Origin: Streptomyces sp. RB17
GTDB lineage: Bacteria; Actinomycetota; Actinomycetes; Streptomycetales; Streptomycetaceae
Length of the DNA: 64,000 bases
Assembly (NCBI RefSeq): GCF_009604455.1
Contig: NZ_WEGL01000002.1
Span: forward strand, 434,001 to 498,000
Direction of reading: 5' to 3'
Shown here: positions 49,762-57,572 of the stretch, in pieces
Numbering within the stretch: position 1 is the stretch's first letter
How the letters are laid out: each line of letters starts with the position of its first letter
Translations under genes and position numbers: made by a program
The notes under the pieces: model-generated
Databases searched by the model: none
Seen by the model: the letters and a program-made list of their open reading frames with translations, nothing else
Told to the model about the DNA's origin: nothing

Positions 49762-51337
49762 CCACGATGTCCTCGTCATCGGCGCCGGCTTCGCCGGCCT
49801 GTACCAACTGCACAGCCTGCGCAGGCTCGGGTTCGACGCGCACGTCCTCGAGGCGGGTGACGACGTCGGCGGCACCTGGTACTGGAACCGCTACCCCGGG
49901 GCTCGCTGCGACATCGAGTCCATCGAGTACTCCTACTCCTTCGACGCGGACCTCGAGCAGGAGTGGAACTGGAGCGAGCGGTACGCCGCGCAGCCGGAGC
50001 TGCTGTCGTACGCGCAGCAAGTCGCCGACCGATTCGACCTGCGCAAGTTCATCACCTTCGGCACCCGTGTCCAGAAGCTGGAGTGGGACGATGCCGCCAC
50101 CCATTGGACGGTGCTCACCGACGACGGTGTTTCCCGGACGGCTCGCCATGTGATCGCTGCAACGGGGTGTCTGTCGATGCCCTCCCGGCCCGACTTCGCC
50201 GGGGCCGACGACTTCCGGGGCGAGCTCTACCGGACCTCGAGCTGGCCCCATGACGGGGTCGACCTTTCGGGCAAGCGGGTTGCGGTGATCGGCACCGGCT
50301 CCTCGGGGCTGCAGACCATCACCGCGATCGCACCCGTCGTCGGGGAGCTCACCGTCTTCCAGCGCACGCCCTGCTTCGCCGTACCGGCACACAACGGGCC
50401 GATCGTCGAGCGCCTGAGCGAGGCGAAGAGCCGCTATCCCGGGATCCGGCAGCACAACCGCACCTCGCCCGACGGCTTCCAGTGCCATGGGGGTACCGTG
50501 CCGCTGCTGGAGACCGAACCCGATGCAGTCCAGCGGGAGTTGGACAAACGCTGGGACGAGGGCGGCCTGTGCTTCGACCGTTCCTTTCCGGACGTCCTGA
50601 CCGACATCAGGGCCAACGATGTCGTGGCCGATTACGTCCGGAGCCGGATCCGCGCGAAGGTCCGTGATCCGGAGCTGGCGGAGAAGCTGTCGCCCCGCAC
50701 CTATCCGATCGCCAGCAAGCGCATGTGCGTCGACACCGGCTACTACGAGGTCTACAACCAGAGCAACGTGTCGTTGATCGACATCAACGAGCGGCCCGTC
50801 CGCCGCTTCACGGAGCACGGCATCCTGGCCGGCGAGACCGAGCACGAGTTCGACGTGATCGTGCTCGCGACGGGCTTCGACGCGATGACCGGCGCACTCA
50901 ATGCCATGGAGATCCGTAACGGCCTTCAGACCCTGAAGGACAAGTGGGCCCACGGGCCGCGTACCTATCTCGGCCTGATGTCGGCCGGCTTCCCGAATCT
51001 CTTCACCGTTTGCGGTCCGCAGAGCCCGTCGGTGTTGTCCAACATGCTGACCTCGATCGAGTATCACGTCGAGTGGATCACGGGGGCACTGCAGCACCTC
51101 CGTGATCAAGGCCTGACCCGCATGGAGGCCGTGCCTGACAACGAGGACAACTGGGTCAACACCACGAACGACCTCGCCGCGCTCACGCTGATGCCACAGG
51201 CCGCGTCGTGGTACATGGGCGCCAACATCCCCGGCAAGCAGCGGGTCTTCATGCCGTTCGTCGGCGGCGTCGGCGTCTACAAACAGATCGCGGACGGAGT
51301 CGCCGTTGCGCACTACCACGGGTTCGAGCTGACATGA
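49754..51337 (+). CDS. Baeyer-Villiger-type flavin monooxygenase
   Basis: 527 residues. FAD loop VLVIGAGFAGLYQLHSLR, GGTWYWNRYPGARCD, second Rossmann loop VAVIGTGSSGLQTI and ATGFD. The BVMO fingerprint FxGxxxHxxxWP is present as FRGELYRTSSWP, with Arg where His is usual. Enzymes of this family insert oxygen next to a ketone using NADPH and O2. GTG start overlapping the esterase stop by 8 bp; ATGA overlap with the SDR. The overall likeness to cyclohexanone/phenylacetone-type enzymes is clear, but the His change may alter or impair function. Confidence 0.9.
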   Translation: MPDHDVLVIGAGFAGLYQLHSLRRLGFDAHVLEAGDDVGGTWYWNRYPGARCDIESIEYSYSFDADLEQEWNWSERYAAQPELLSYAQQVADRFDLRKFITFGTRVQKLEWDDAATHWTVLTDDGVSRTARHVIAATGCLSMPSRPDFAGADDFRGELYRTSSWPHDGVDLSGKRVAVIGTGSSGLQTITAIAPVVGELTVFQRTPCFAVPAHNGPIVERLSEAKSRYPGIRQHNRTSPDGFQCHGGTVPLLETEPDAVQRELDKRWDEGGLCFDRSFPDVLTDIRANDVVADYVRSRIRAKVRDPELAEKLSPRTYPIASKRMCVDTGYYEVYNQSNVSLIDINERPVRRFTEHGILAGETEHEFDVIVLATGFDAMTGALNAMEIRNGLQTLKDKWAHGPRTYLGLMSAGFPNLFTVCGPQSPSVLSNMLTSIEYHVEWITGALQHLRDQGLTRMEAVPDNEDNWVNTTNDLAALTLMPQAASWYMGANIPGKQRVFMPFVGGVGVYKQIADGVAVAHYHGFELT

Positions 51338-52014
51338 CCGCCCTGAACGCTCCTGACGACGCCTTGGATTTCACCGGCAAGACCGCGCTCGTCACCGGTG
51401 CCGCCTCCGGCATCGGCCTGGCAGTAGCCGAACGGCTGGCAGCGGGCGGTGCCGCGGTTGTCCTCGCCGACCACAACGCCGATGGTGCCCGCGCCGCCGC
51501 CGAAATGCTGGTCGCCGCCGGCGCCAAGGCCGCTGCGACCCCGCGCGTCGACGTCACCGATCCGGCGGGCCTCGAATCGGCCGTGAAATTCGCGGTCGAC
51601 ACCTTCGGCAGCCTCGATCTGGCGGTGAACAACGCGGGTATCGGCGGGCCGTCGCTGCCCACCGGCGAACACGACGTCGACGCGTGGAACGAGGTGATCG
51701 CCACCAACCTCAGCGGCGTGTTCTATTCCATGCGGTACGAGCTGCCCGTCATGGCCGCTCAGGGTTCGGGGGCGATCGTCAACGTCTCATCGATCCTGGG
51801 CACCAACGGATTCGCCGGATCACCCGCCTACGTGGCCGCCAAGCATGGCGTGGTCGGACTGACCAAAACCGCTGCCCTGGAGTACGCGTCGCAGGGTATC
51901 CGGATCAACGCGGTCGGGCCGGGCTTCAAGCTCATCGTCTTCCTGCTCTCGGGCCGCGCCTCGTTCATCCAAGGGAGCTACCACCTGGTCGACGGCGGCT
52001 ACTCGGCGCAGTAG
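51334..52014 (+). CDS. SDR-family oxidoreductase lacking the substrate-loop region
   Basis: 226 residues, about 30 shorter than classical SDRs. TGAASGIGLAVA, NNAGIGG, the Ser in NVSSILG and YVAAKHG are intact. After INAVGPGF the sequence jumps straight to KLIVFLLSGRASFIQGSYHLVDGGYSAQ; the usual segment holding the flexible substrate loop and alpha-FG helices is absent. This looks like an in-frame deletion, so activity is doubtful though expression is likely (coupled to the BVMO by ATGA). Originally it probably oxidised an alcohol for the BVMO pathway. Confidence 0.8.
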   Translation: MTALNAPDDALDFTGKTALVTGAASGIGLAVAERLAAGGAAVVLADHNADGARAAAEMLVAAGAKAAATPRVDVTDPAGLESAVKFAVDTFGSLDLAVNNAGIGGPSLPTGEHDVDAWNEVIATNLSGVFYSMRYELPVMAAQGSGAIVNVSSILGTNGFAGSPAYVAAKHGVVGLTKTAALEYASQGIRINAVGPGFKLIVFLLSGRASFIQGSYHLVDGGYSAQ

Positions 52015-52056
52015 ATCCGGCATTCCTGCCGGCAGAAGCAGAAGGAGATACCGCTC

Positions 52057-53103
52057 ATGAAGGCTCTGCAATTCCGCGCCATCGGTGCCGCTCCCGAGGT
52101 CGTCACGGTGCCCGACCCCGAGCCGGGACCGGGACAGGTGCTGCTGAGGGTGACCGCGGCCGGTGTCTGCCACTCCGATATCGCCGTGATGTCCGACCCG
52201 GAGGTTCCGTCCGAGCTGCTCCCGTTGACGCTCGGCCACGAGGGCGCCGGCACCGTGGCCGCGCTCGGTGATGGTGTCACCGGTCTCGGGATCGGGGATT
52301 CGGTGGTGGTGTACGGCGCTTGGGGCTGCGGGACGTGCCCGGCCTGCGCTGCCGGCAAGGAGAACTACTGCGCGCACGCGAGCGAACTCGGCATCCATCC
52401 ACCGGGGTTGGGCGCCCCGGGCGCCATCGCGGAGTACGTGATCGTTGATGATGTGCGCCACTTGGTGCCGTTGGACGGCCTGGATCCGGTGCGATGTGTG
52501 CCGCTCACCGACGCTGGGCTGACGCCGTACCACGCCATCAAGCGGTCGCTGCGGAAATTGGTGCCGGGGTCGACCGCCTTGGTCATCGGCGTGGGGGGAC
52601 TCGGCCACGTGGCCATTCAGCTGTTGCGCGCGCTCACTCCGGCGCGCGTGATCGCGCTCGATGTCGGCGAGGACAAGCTGGCGCTGGCTCGGTCCGTCGG
52701 TGCCCACGAGACGGTGATCTCCGACGGGCGGGCGGCCAGTCGGGTACGGGAGCTGACCGATGGGCGCGGTGCCACCGCGGTTCTCGACTTCGTCGGTGCG
52801 CCCCCGACCACGGCTACCGCCGGGGCCTGCGTGGCGATGGAAGGCGATGTCACGATCGTCGGACTCGGCGGCGGCACACTGCCGGTCGGGTTCGGAGCAT
52901 TGCCGTACGGGGTGAACGTGATGTCGCCGTACTGGGGCAGCCGTGGCGAGCTGATCGAAGTACTGGATCTCGCGCGAGCGGGTTCGATCGAGGTGCATGT
53001 TGAGACGTACTCGTTCGACGAGGCGCCACTCGCCTACGAGCGGCTGCGTGCGGGAAAGGTCAACGGGCGGGCAGTGATTCTGCCCAACGACGAGCAGGCC
53101 TGA
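52057..53103 (+). CDS. Zinc-dependent alcohol dehydrogenase (medium-chain)
   Basis: 348 residues. GVCHSD and GHEGAG (catalytic zinc), a Cys set CGTCPACAAGKENYC (structural zinc) and VIGVGGLGHVAIQLLRAL (NAD fold). It would convert a secondary alcohol to the ketone substrate of the BVMO. ATG with AGAAGGAGATACC upstream. Last gene of the operon and followed by a strong hairpin. If the upstream SDR is inactive, this enzyme would carry the dehydrogenase step alone. Confidence 0.92.
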   Translation: MKALQFRAIGAAPEVVTVPDPEPGPGQVLLRVTAAGVCHSDIAVMSDPEVPSELLPLTLGHEGAGTVAALGDGVTGLGIGDSVVVYGAWGCGTCPACAAGKENYCAHASELGIHPPGLGAPGAIAEYVIVDDVRHLVPLDGLDPVRCVPLTDAGLTPYHAIKRSLRKLVPGSTALVIGVGGLGHVAIQLLRALTPARVIALDVGEDKLALARSVGAHETVISDGRAASRVRELTDGRGATAVLDFVGAPPTTATAGACVAMEGDVTIVGLGGGTLPVGFGALPYGVNVMSPYWGSRGELIEVLDLARAGSIEVHVETYSFDEAPLAYERLRAGKVNGRAVILPNDEQA

Positions 53104-53111
53104 CCCTCCTC

Positions 53112-53151
53112 GGGGCGCGGGAATCGCGAGACATCACGGTTTCCGCGCCCC
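53112..53151. terminator. Terminator between convergent operons
   Basis: GGGGCGCGGGAA (53112-53123) pairs with TTTCCGCGCCCC (53140-53151) with one mismatch and a 16-base loop, 8 bp after the alcohol dehydrogenase stop. Confidence 0.75.
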
Positions 53152-53168
53152 CTTTCAGTCCCCTGTCG

Positions 53169-53327
53169 CTATGGCGAGGTGACGCTGCCGAGCCACCCCA
53201 GGAGGAAAGCCGCCGGCACCGAGACAAGGCCTGGTGTCCGGAACGGATACCAGTCGAAACGCGCGTCCGGCCATAGCGCGTACGCGGTCCCCCAGCAGTC
53301 CTCTTCGGTTGAACCGCCGATGGTCAT
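53169..53327 (-). pseudogene. C-terminal stub of a sodium:solute symporter
   Basis: 52 codons from an ATG overlapping the acyl-CoA dehydrogenase stop (TGATG). The last 20 residues, PGLVSVPAAFLLGWLGSVTS, fit the end of acetate/solute:Na+ symporters (NPALISIPLGF...LGS). The upstream residues (TIGGSTEEDCWGTAYALWPD) include another fragment-like piece. The other transmembrane helices are missing. It is probably what remains of a transport gene at the end of the operon. Confidence 0.5.
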
Positions 53328-54547
53328 CACGCTTGCCTGCGGCGCCGCAGCTCGGCTCGGGCCAGGGCGTTCTTGTGCACCTCGTCCGGTCCGTCGGCGA
53401 AGCGCAAGGTGCGGATCGCGGCGTAGGCGCCGGCGAGTGGGAAGTCCTGGGACAGCCCGCCGGCGCCGTGTACCTGGATGGCCTTGTCCAGGATCCACTG
53501 CACGGTGGCGGGCGTGGCGATCTTGATGGCCTGGATCTCGGTGTGCGCTCCCTTGTTGCCGGCGGTGTCCATCAACCAGGCGGCCTTGAGCACGAGCAGG
53601 CGCAGTTGCTCGATCCGCACCCGGGACTCGGCGATCCAGTCCCGGACGACGCCCTGCTCGGCGAGCGGCTTGCCGAACGCGACCCGCTCGTCGGCGCGGG
53701 CGCACATCAGCTCGACAGCCCGCTCGGCGACGCCGATGGAGCGCATGCAGTGGTGGATGCGGCCCGGCCCGAGCCTGGCTTGGGCGATCGCGAAGCCGTC
53801 GCCCTCGCCGCCGATCAGGTTCGCCGCGGGGACCCGGACGTCGGTGAGGGACAGTTCCGCATGGCCGCCGTGTTCGTGGTCGTCGTAACCGAACACCTCC
53901 ATGCCCCGCTTGATCTCGAGCCCTGGGGTGTCACGTGGCACGAGGATCATCGACTGCTGCCGGTGTCGGTCGGCTTCCGGGTCGGTCTTGCCCATCACGA
54001 TGAAGATCCGCGCGTTGGGGTTCATCGCACCGGTGATCCACCACTTGCGGCCGTTGAGGACGTAACCGTCACCGTCGCGTTCGATCCGGGTCGAGATGTT
54101 GGTGGCGTCCGACGAGGCCACGTCGGGCTCGGTCATCGCGAACGACGAACGGATCTCGCCGGTGAGCAGTGGCTCCAGCCACTCCTTGCGCTGCGCCTCG
54201 GTGCCGAACAGCGCCAGCACCTCCATGTTGCCGGTGTCCGGCGCTGCACAGTTCAGGGCGGCCGGGGCCAGGTGCATGCTCCGGCCGGTGATCTCGGCGA
54301 GCGGCGCGTACTGCAGATTGCTCAGACCCGCGCCGTGCTCGCCGGGCAGGAACAGGTTCCACAGGCCGCGGCGGCGGGCCTCGGCCCGCAGCTCGGCGAG
54401 CACCGGCACCGAGTCCCATGCCCAGCGGTTCGCGAGCCGTCCCAGCTGCTCGGCGAACAGCGGCTCGGCCGGGTGGACGTGACTCGCCATGAAGTCGAGC
54501 AGGTCCGCCCGCAGCTCCTCGGTCCTGGCGTCGAGGGCGAAGTCCAT
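53327..54547 (-). CDS. Acyl-CoA dehydrogenase, ACAD10/11-like
   Basis: 406 residues. SFAMTEPDVASSDATNI, GRKWWITGAMNPNARIFIVMGKTD, VHGAGGLSQDFPLA and the C-terminal RFADGPDEVHKNALAR, the pattern of ACAD10/11-type enzymes. Those proteins pair with an aminoglycoside-phosphotransferase-like kinase domain; here the kinase is the separate gene immediately upstream, sharing the start-stop region at 54547. In the eukaryotic relatives the pair phosphorylates and dehydrates 4-hydroxyacyl-CoAs. The same may hold here, which is an inference from family and context. Confidence 0.9.
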   Translation of the reverse strand: MDFALDARTEELRADLLDFMASHVHPAEPLFAEQLGRLANRWAWDSVPVLAELRAEARRRGLWNLFLPGEHGAGLSNLQYAPLAEITGRSMHLAPAALNCAAPDTGNMEVLALFGTEAQRKEWLEPLLTGEIRSSFAMTEPDVASSDATNISTRIERDGDGYVLNGRKWWITGAMNPNARIFIVMGKTDPEADRHRQQSMILVPRDTPGLEIKRGMEVFGYDDHEHGGHAELSLTDVRVPAANLIGGEGDGFAIAQARLGPGRIHHCMRSIGVAERAVELMCARADERVAFGKPLAEQGVVRDWIAESRVRIEQLRLLVLKAAWLMDTAGNKGAHTEIQAIKIATPATVQWILDKAIQVHGAGGLSQDFPLAGAYAAIRTLRFADGPDEVHKNALARAELRRRRQA

Positions 54548-55581
54548 CAGCGGTACTCCTTCAGTGCGCTGAGCCCGGTGTCGAGCACGGGCTGCACTGC
54601 AGCGCCGACGTGCTCGAAGCCGGAGCCGACGGTCTGGCCGTGCAGATGGCGGTAGTGGATGCCCTCGGCGACCGCGGCCAGCTTGAACGCCGCCAGTGCG
54701 AGGTAGAAGCCGAAACGGGACAGGTCACGGTCGCTGCGCGCGGCGTACCGCTCGACGATCTCGCTCTCGGTGAGGAAGCCCGGCGCCGACGCGGCGTCGG
54801 GGGCCACCGCGCTCCCGCCGAGCAGCGTGCCCAGCCGTTGGTACAGCACCAGCAGCGCCAGGTCCGTCAGCGGATCGCCCAGGGTTGCCATCTCCCAGTC
54901 GATGACCGCGGCAGGCCGGTCCTGTTCGTCCGTCAGCACGTTGTCGAGCCGGTAGTCGCCGTGCACGATGCCGGGTGCGGACTGCGGGGGAACGCCGGCG
55001 GCGAGCCGGTCGTACAGCTCTTCGGCGGCGGGCAGGTCGCGGCAGTACGAGGCGTCCAGCTGTGCCTTCCAGCGACGCAGCTGCCGAGGGAGGAACCCCT
55101 CCGGGCGACCGAAGCCGGCGAGCCCGACCGCGGCTGGTTCGACCTCGTGCAGCGTGGCAAGGGTGTCGACCAGCCCCGTCGAGATCACCCGGGTGCGTTC
55201 CGGGCCGAGCCGTTCCAGCTCGTCGGCGTTGCGGTACGGCGTGCCGGCGACCCGCTCCATCACGTAGAACGGGGTGCCCAGCACGCCGTCGTCGGAGCAC
55301 AGGGCGTAAGTCCTGGGGACCGGCACCGCGGTGTCCTGCAGCGCTGACATCACCCGGTACTCGCGGGCCATGTCGTGGGCCGTCGCGAGCACGTGGCCCA
55401 GCGGAGGCCGGCGGACGATCCACGTCGAGACCCCGTCCGTGACCTCGTACGTGAGATTGGACCTGCCGCCGGCGAGCAGCCGGGCGGTGAGGTCCGGCCC
55501 GGCCTCCGGCACCGCCTCGGTCAACCACCGGCCGAGCCGGGCCAGATGCAGGCCCGGCAGGCTGTGCTGTGTCGTCGGCAT
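54547..55581 (-). CDS. APH-family kinase, ACAD10/11 N-domain-like
   Basis: 344 residues with a protein-kinase-like fold: GGRSNLTYEV (nucleotide loop), IVHGDYRLDNVL (catalytic HGDxxxxN) and VIDWEMATLGDPLTDLA (metal-binding DWE). Such proteins beside acyl-CoA dehydrogenases probably phosphorylate hydroxyacyl-CoA rather than antibiotics. ATG 55581 overlaps the MaoC stop (TGATG), and its stop abuts the acyl-CoA dehydrogenase start, so tight coupling is expected. Annotation as an antibiotic-resistance gene would be misleading. Confidence 0.85.
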   Translation of the reverse strand: MPTTQHSLPGLHLARLGRWLTEAVPEAGPDLTARLLAGGRSNLTYEVTDGVSTWIVRRPPLGHVLATAHDMAREYRVMSALQDTAVPVPRTYALCSDDGVLGTPFYVMERVAGTPYRNADELERLGPERTRVISTGLVDTLATLHEVEPAAVGLAGFGRPEGFLPRQLRRWKAQLDASYCRDLPAAEELYDRLAAGVPPQSAPGIVHGDYRLDNVLTDEQDRPAAVIDWEMATLGDPLTDLALLVLYQRLGTLLGGSAVAPDAASAPGFLTESEIVERYAARSDRDLSRFGFYLALAAFKLAAVAEGIHYRHLHGQTVGSGFEHVGAAVQPVLDTGLSALKEYR

Positions 55582-56030
55582 CACGCCACCACGCTCAGCG
55601 TCTCGGCCACGCAGGCGGGCTTGCCCGCGCCCTGGCGCTCGACGGTGACCCGGGTCGTGACGCGGTACCCACCGCCGCCGGGTTCCACCGACACGAGCTC
55701 GACGCCGGCGCGCACCTTGGAGCCGACCGGTACGGGAGAGGGGAAACGGAGCTTGTTCGCGCCGTAGTTGACGCCCATCGACACCCCCTCGACCCGGTAG
55801 ACCTGCCAGACCAGCATCGGCACCAGCGACAGCGTCAGGTAGCCGTGCGCGATGGTGCCGCCGAAGGGTCCGGCCGTCGCCTTCTCCACGTCGACGTGGA
55901 TCCACTGGTGGTCGCCGGTGGCGTCGGCGAAGGTGTCGATCTGCTGCTGGGTGACGGTGTGCCAGTCCGAGTACCCGAGGTGGGTGCCGACCGCGTTCCG
56001 CAGCTCTTCGATGCCCTGGAAGACCTTCAC
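55581..56030 (-). CDS. MaoC-like enoyl-CoA hydratase
   Basis: 149 residues, a single hotdog domain. The hydratase-2 motif is present as FADATGDHQWIHVD (Asp and His) with GPFGGTIAHGYLTLSL following. R-specific enoyl-CoA hydratases add water to trans-2-enoyl-CoA, the second beta-oxidation-like step after the acyl-CoA dehydrogenase. Overlaps by 4 bp with the SDR gene upstream and by TGATG with the kinase gene downstream. Confidence 0.9.
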   Translation of the reverse strand: MKVFQGIEELRNAVGTHLGYSDWHTVTQQQIDTFADATGDHQWIHVDVEKATAGPFGGTIAHGYLTLSLVPMLVWQVYRVEGVSMGVNYGANKLRFPSPVPVGSKVRAGVELVSVEPGGGGYRVTTRVTVERQGAGKPACVAETLSVVA

Positions 56031-56782
56031 GCCTGCGGCCCTCCGGCGACGTAGAGCACCTGGCCGGAGACGTATCCCGCGTCCTTGCTGACGAAGAACG
56101 ACACGGCGTGCGCGATGTCCTTGGGCAGGCCGCTGCGCGCCACCGGGATCTGCGCCGTCACGGCCTTCCTGAAGTCGTCGAACGACATCCCCATCCGCTC
56201 CGCGGTGGCGGCGGTCATCTCCGTCTCGATGAAACCGGGCGCGATCGCGTTGGCGGTCACGCCGAACTTCCCCAGCTCCAGCGCGAGCGTCTTGGTGAAA
56301 CCCTGCAGCCCGGCCTTGGCCGCGGCGTAGTTGGCCTGGCCCTTGTTGCCGAGCGCCGACGTGCTGGAGAGGTTCACGATGCGGCCCCAGCCGGCCTTGG
56401 TCATGAAGCCCTGCACCGCGCGGGACATCAGGAACGAGCCCCGCAGGTGCACGTTCATCACCGCGTCCCAGTCGGCGACGCTCATCTTGAACAGCAGGTT
56501 GTCCCGGATGATCCCGGCGTTGTTGACGAGCACGGTCGGTTCGCCCAGTTCCTCGGCGATCCGCTGCACGGCGGCCTGTACGCCCGGCTCGTCGCTCACG
56601 TCGACGCCGACCGCCAGCGCCCGGCCTCCGGCGGCCTCGATCCGCTCGACGACCGGCTTGCAGGCGCTCTCATCGAGGTCGACGACCGCCACGGCGAGGC
56701 CGTCAGCGGCGAGCCGTGCGGCGACGCCGGCCCCGATGCCTCGGGCCGCGCCGGTGACGATGGCGGTACGGGTGGTGGTCAT
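56027..56782 (-). CDS. SDR, FabG-like 3-hydroxyacyl-CoA/3-oxoacyl reductase
   Basis: 251 residues. TGAARGIGAGVA, NNAGIIRD, LSSTSALGNKGQANYAAAKAGLQG (Ser, YxxxK) and GFIETEMT are close to FabG. In this operon it most likely oxidises 3-hydroxyacyl-CoA to the 3-oxoacyl-CoA for the thiolase. It overlaps the MaoC start by 4 bp and lies 34 bp downstream of another SDR gene. Confidence 0.9.
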   Translation of the reverse strand: MTTTRTAIVTGAARGIGAGVAARLAADGLAVAVVDLDESACKPVVERIEAAGGRALAVGVDVSDEPGVQAAVQRIAEELGEPTVLVNNAGIIRDNLLFKMSVADWDAVMNVHLRGSFLMSRAVQGFMTKAGWGRIVNLSSTSALGNKGQANYAAAKAGLQGFTKTLALELGKFGVTANAIAPGFIETEMTAATAERMGMSFDDFRKAVTAQIPVARSGLPKDIAHAVSFFVSKDAGYVSGQVLYVAGGPQA

Positions 56783-56816
56783 CAGTTCTCTCCTGTTGGA
56801 AGAAGGGTGGGCGCCA

Positions 56817-57572
56817 TCAGCCGGCGCCGGTGAGGGTCACACCGCCGTCGACCACCAGGACCTGCCCGGTGATCCAGGCGGCGTCGTCGGAAAGCAGGAA
56901 GGCCACCGCGCCGCCGATGTCCCCCGGGACGCCGAGCCGTTTGAGCGGGTAGGCCGCGGCGGCCTCGTCCTCGCGGCCGTCGTAGAGCGCGGTGGCGAAC
57001 CTCGTCTTCACCACCGCCGGGGCCACCGCGTTGACCCGGATGTCCGGGCCGAGTTCGACGGCGAGTTCCTCGGTGAAGTGGGTGAGCATCGCCTTGCTGG
57101 CGCCGTACAGGCCGATGCCGGGCGCGGGGCGGACGGCGGCGACCGAGGAGACGTTGACGACGGCGCCGCCGTGCGCGGACATCCACGCCCGGTACACCTG
57201 CTGGGTCCACGACAGCGCGGCGAGGCAGTTGACCTCGACGATCTTGCGGGCGACGTCGAGATCCAGCGTCACGAGCGGGCCGTACACCGGGTTGATGCCG
57301 GTGTTGTTGACGAGCAGGTCGGCGCTGCCGAACGAGTCGACCGCGCGCGTGACGACCTCGGTCTGGTGGTCGATGTCGGCCGTGTGCCCGGCCACCCCGA
57401 TCGCGTGCTCCGGTCCGCCGAGCTGCGCGACCGCCGCGTCGAGCGCCTCCTGCTTGCGGGCGGTGATGACGACCTTCGCGCCTTCGGACACCAGCCGCTC
57501 GGCGATGGCGAGCCCGATGCCTCGGCTGGCCCCTGTCAGGATCGCCGTCCTGCCTTCGAAGCGCCTGGTCAC
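56817..57572 (-). CDS. SDR-family oxidoreductase
   Basis: 251 residues. TGASRGIGLAIA, NNTGINP (NNAG variant), NVSSVAAV, YGASKAM (YxxxK) and a normal C-terminus (WITGQVLVVDGGVTLTGAG). GTG start at 57572 inside the thiolase stop (GTGA). A second SDR in the same beta-oxidation-like operon could act on a different hydroxyl position or on a ring ketone. It is distinct from the FabG-like protein that follows, so not a recent duplicate. Confidence 0.87.
   Translation of the reverse strand: MTRRFEGRTAILTGASRGIGLAIAERLVSEGAKVVITARKQEALDAAVAQLGGPEHAIGVAGHTADIDHQTEVVTRAVDSFGSADLLVNNTGINPVYGPLVTLDLDVARKIVEVNCLAALSWTQQVYRAWMSAHGGAVVNVSSVAAVRPAPGIGLYGASKAMLTHFTEELAVELGPDIRVNAVAPAVVKTRFATALYDGREDEAAAAYPLKRLGVPGDIGGAVAFLLSDDAAWITGQVLVVDGGVTLTGAG

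Noticed and set aside
54547..55581. APH-family gene as an aminoglycoside resistance gene
   Set aside because: It is embedded and coupled in an acyl-CoA degradation operon and pairs with an ACAD10/11-like dehydrogenase; resistance is unlikely.
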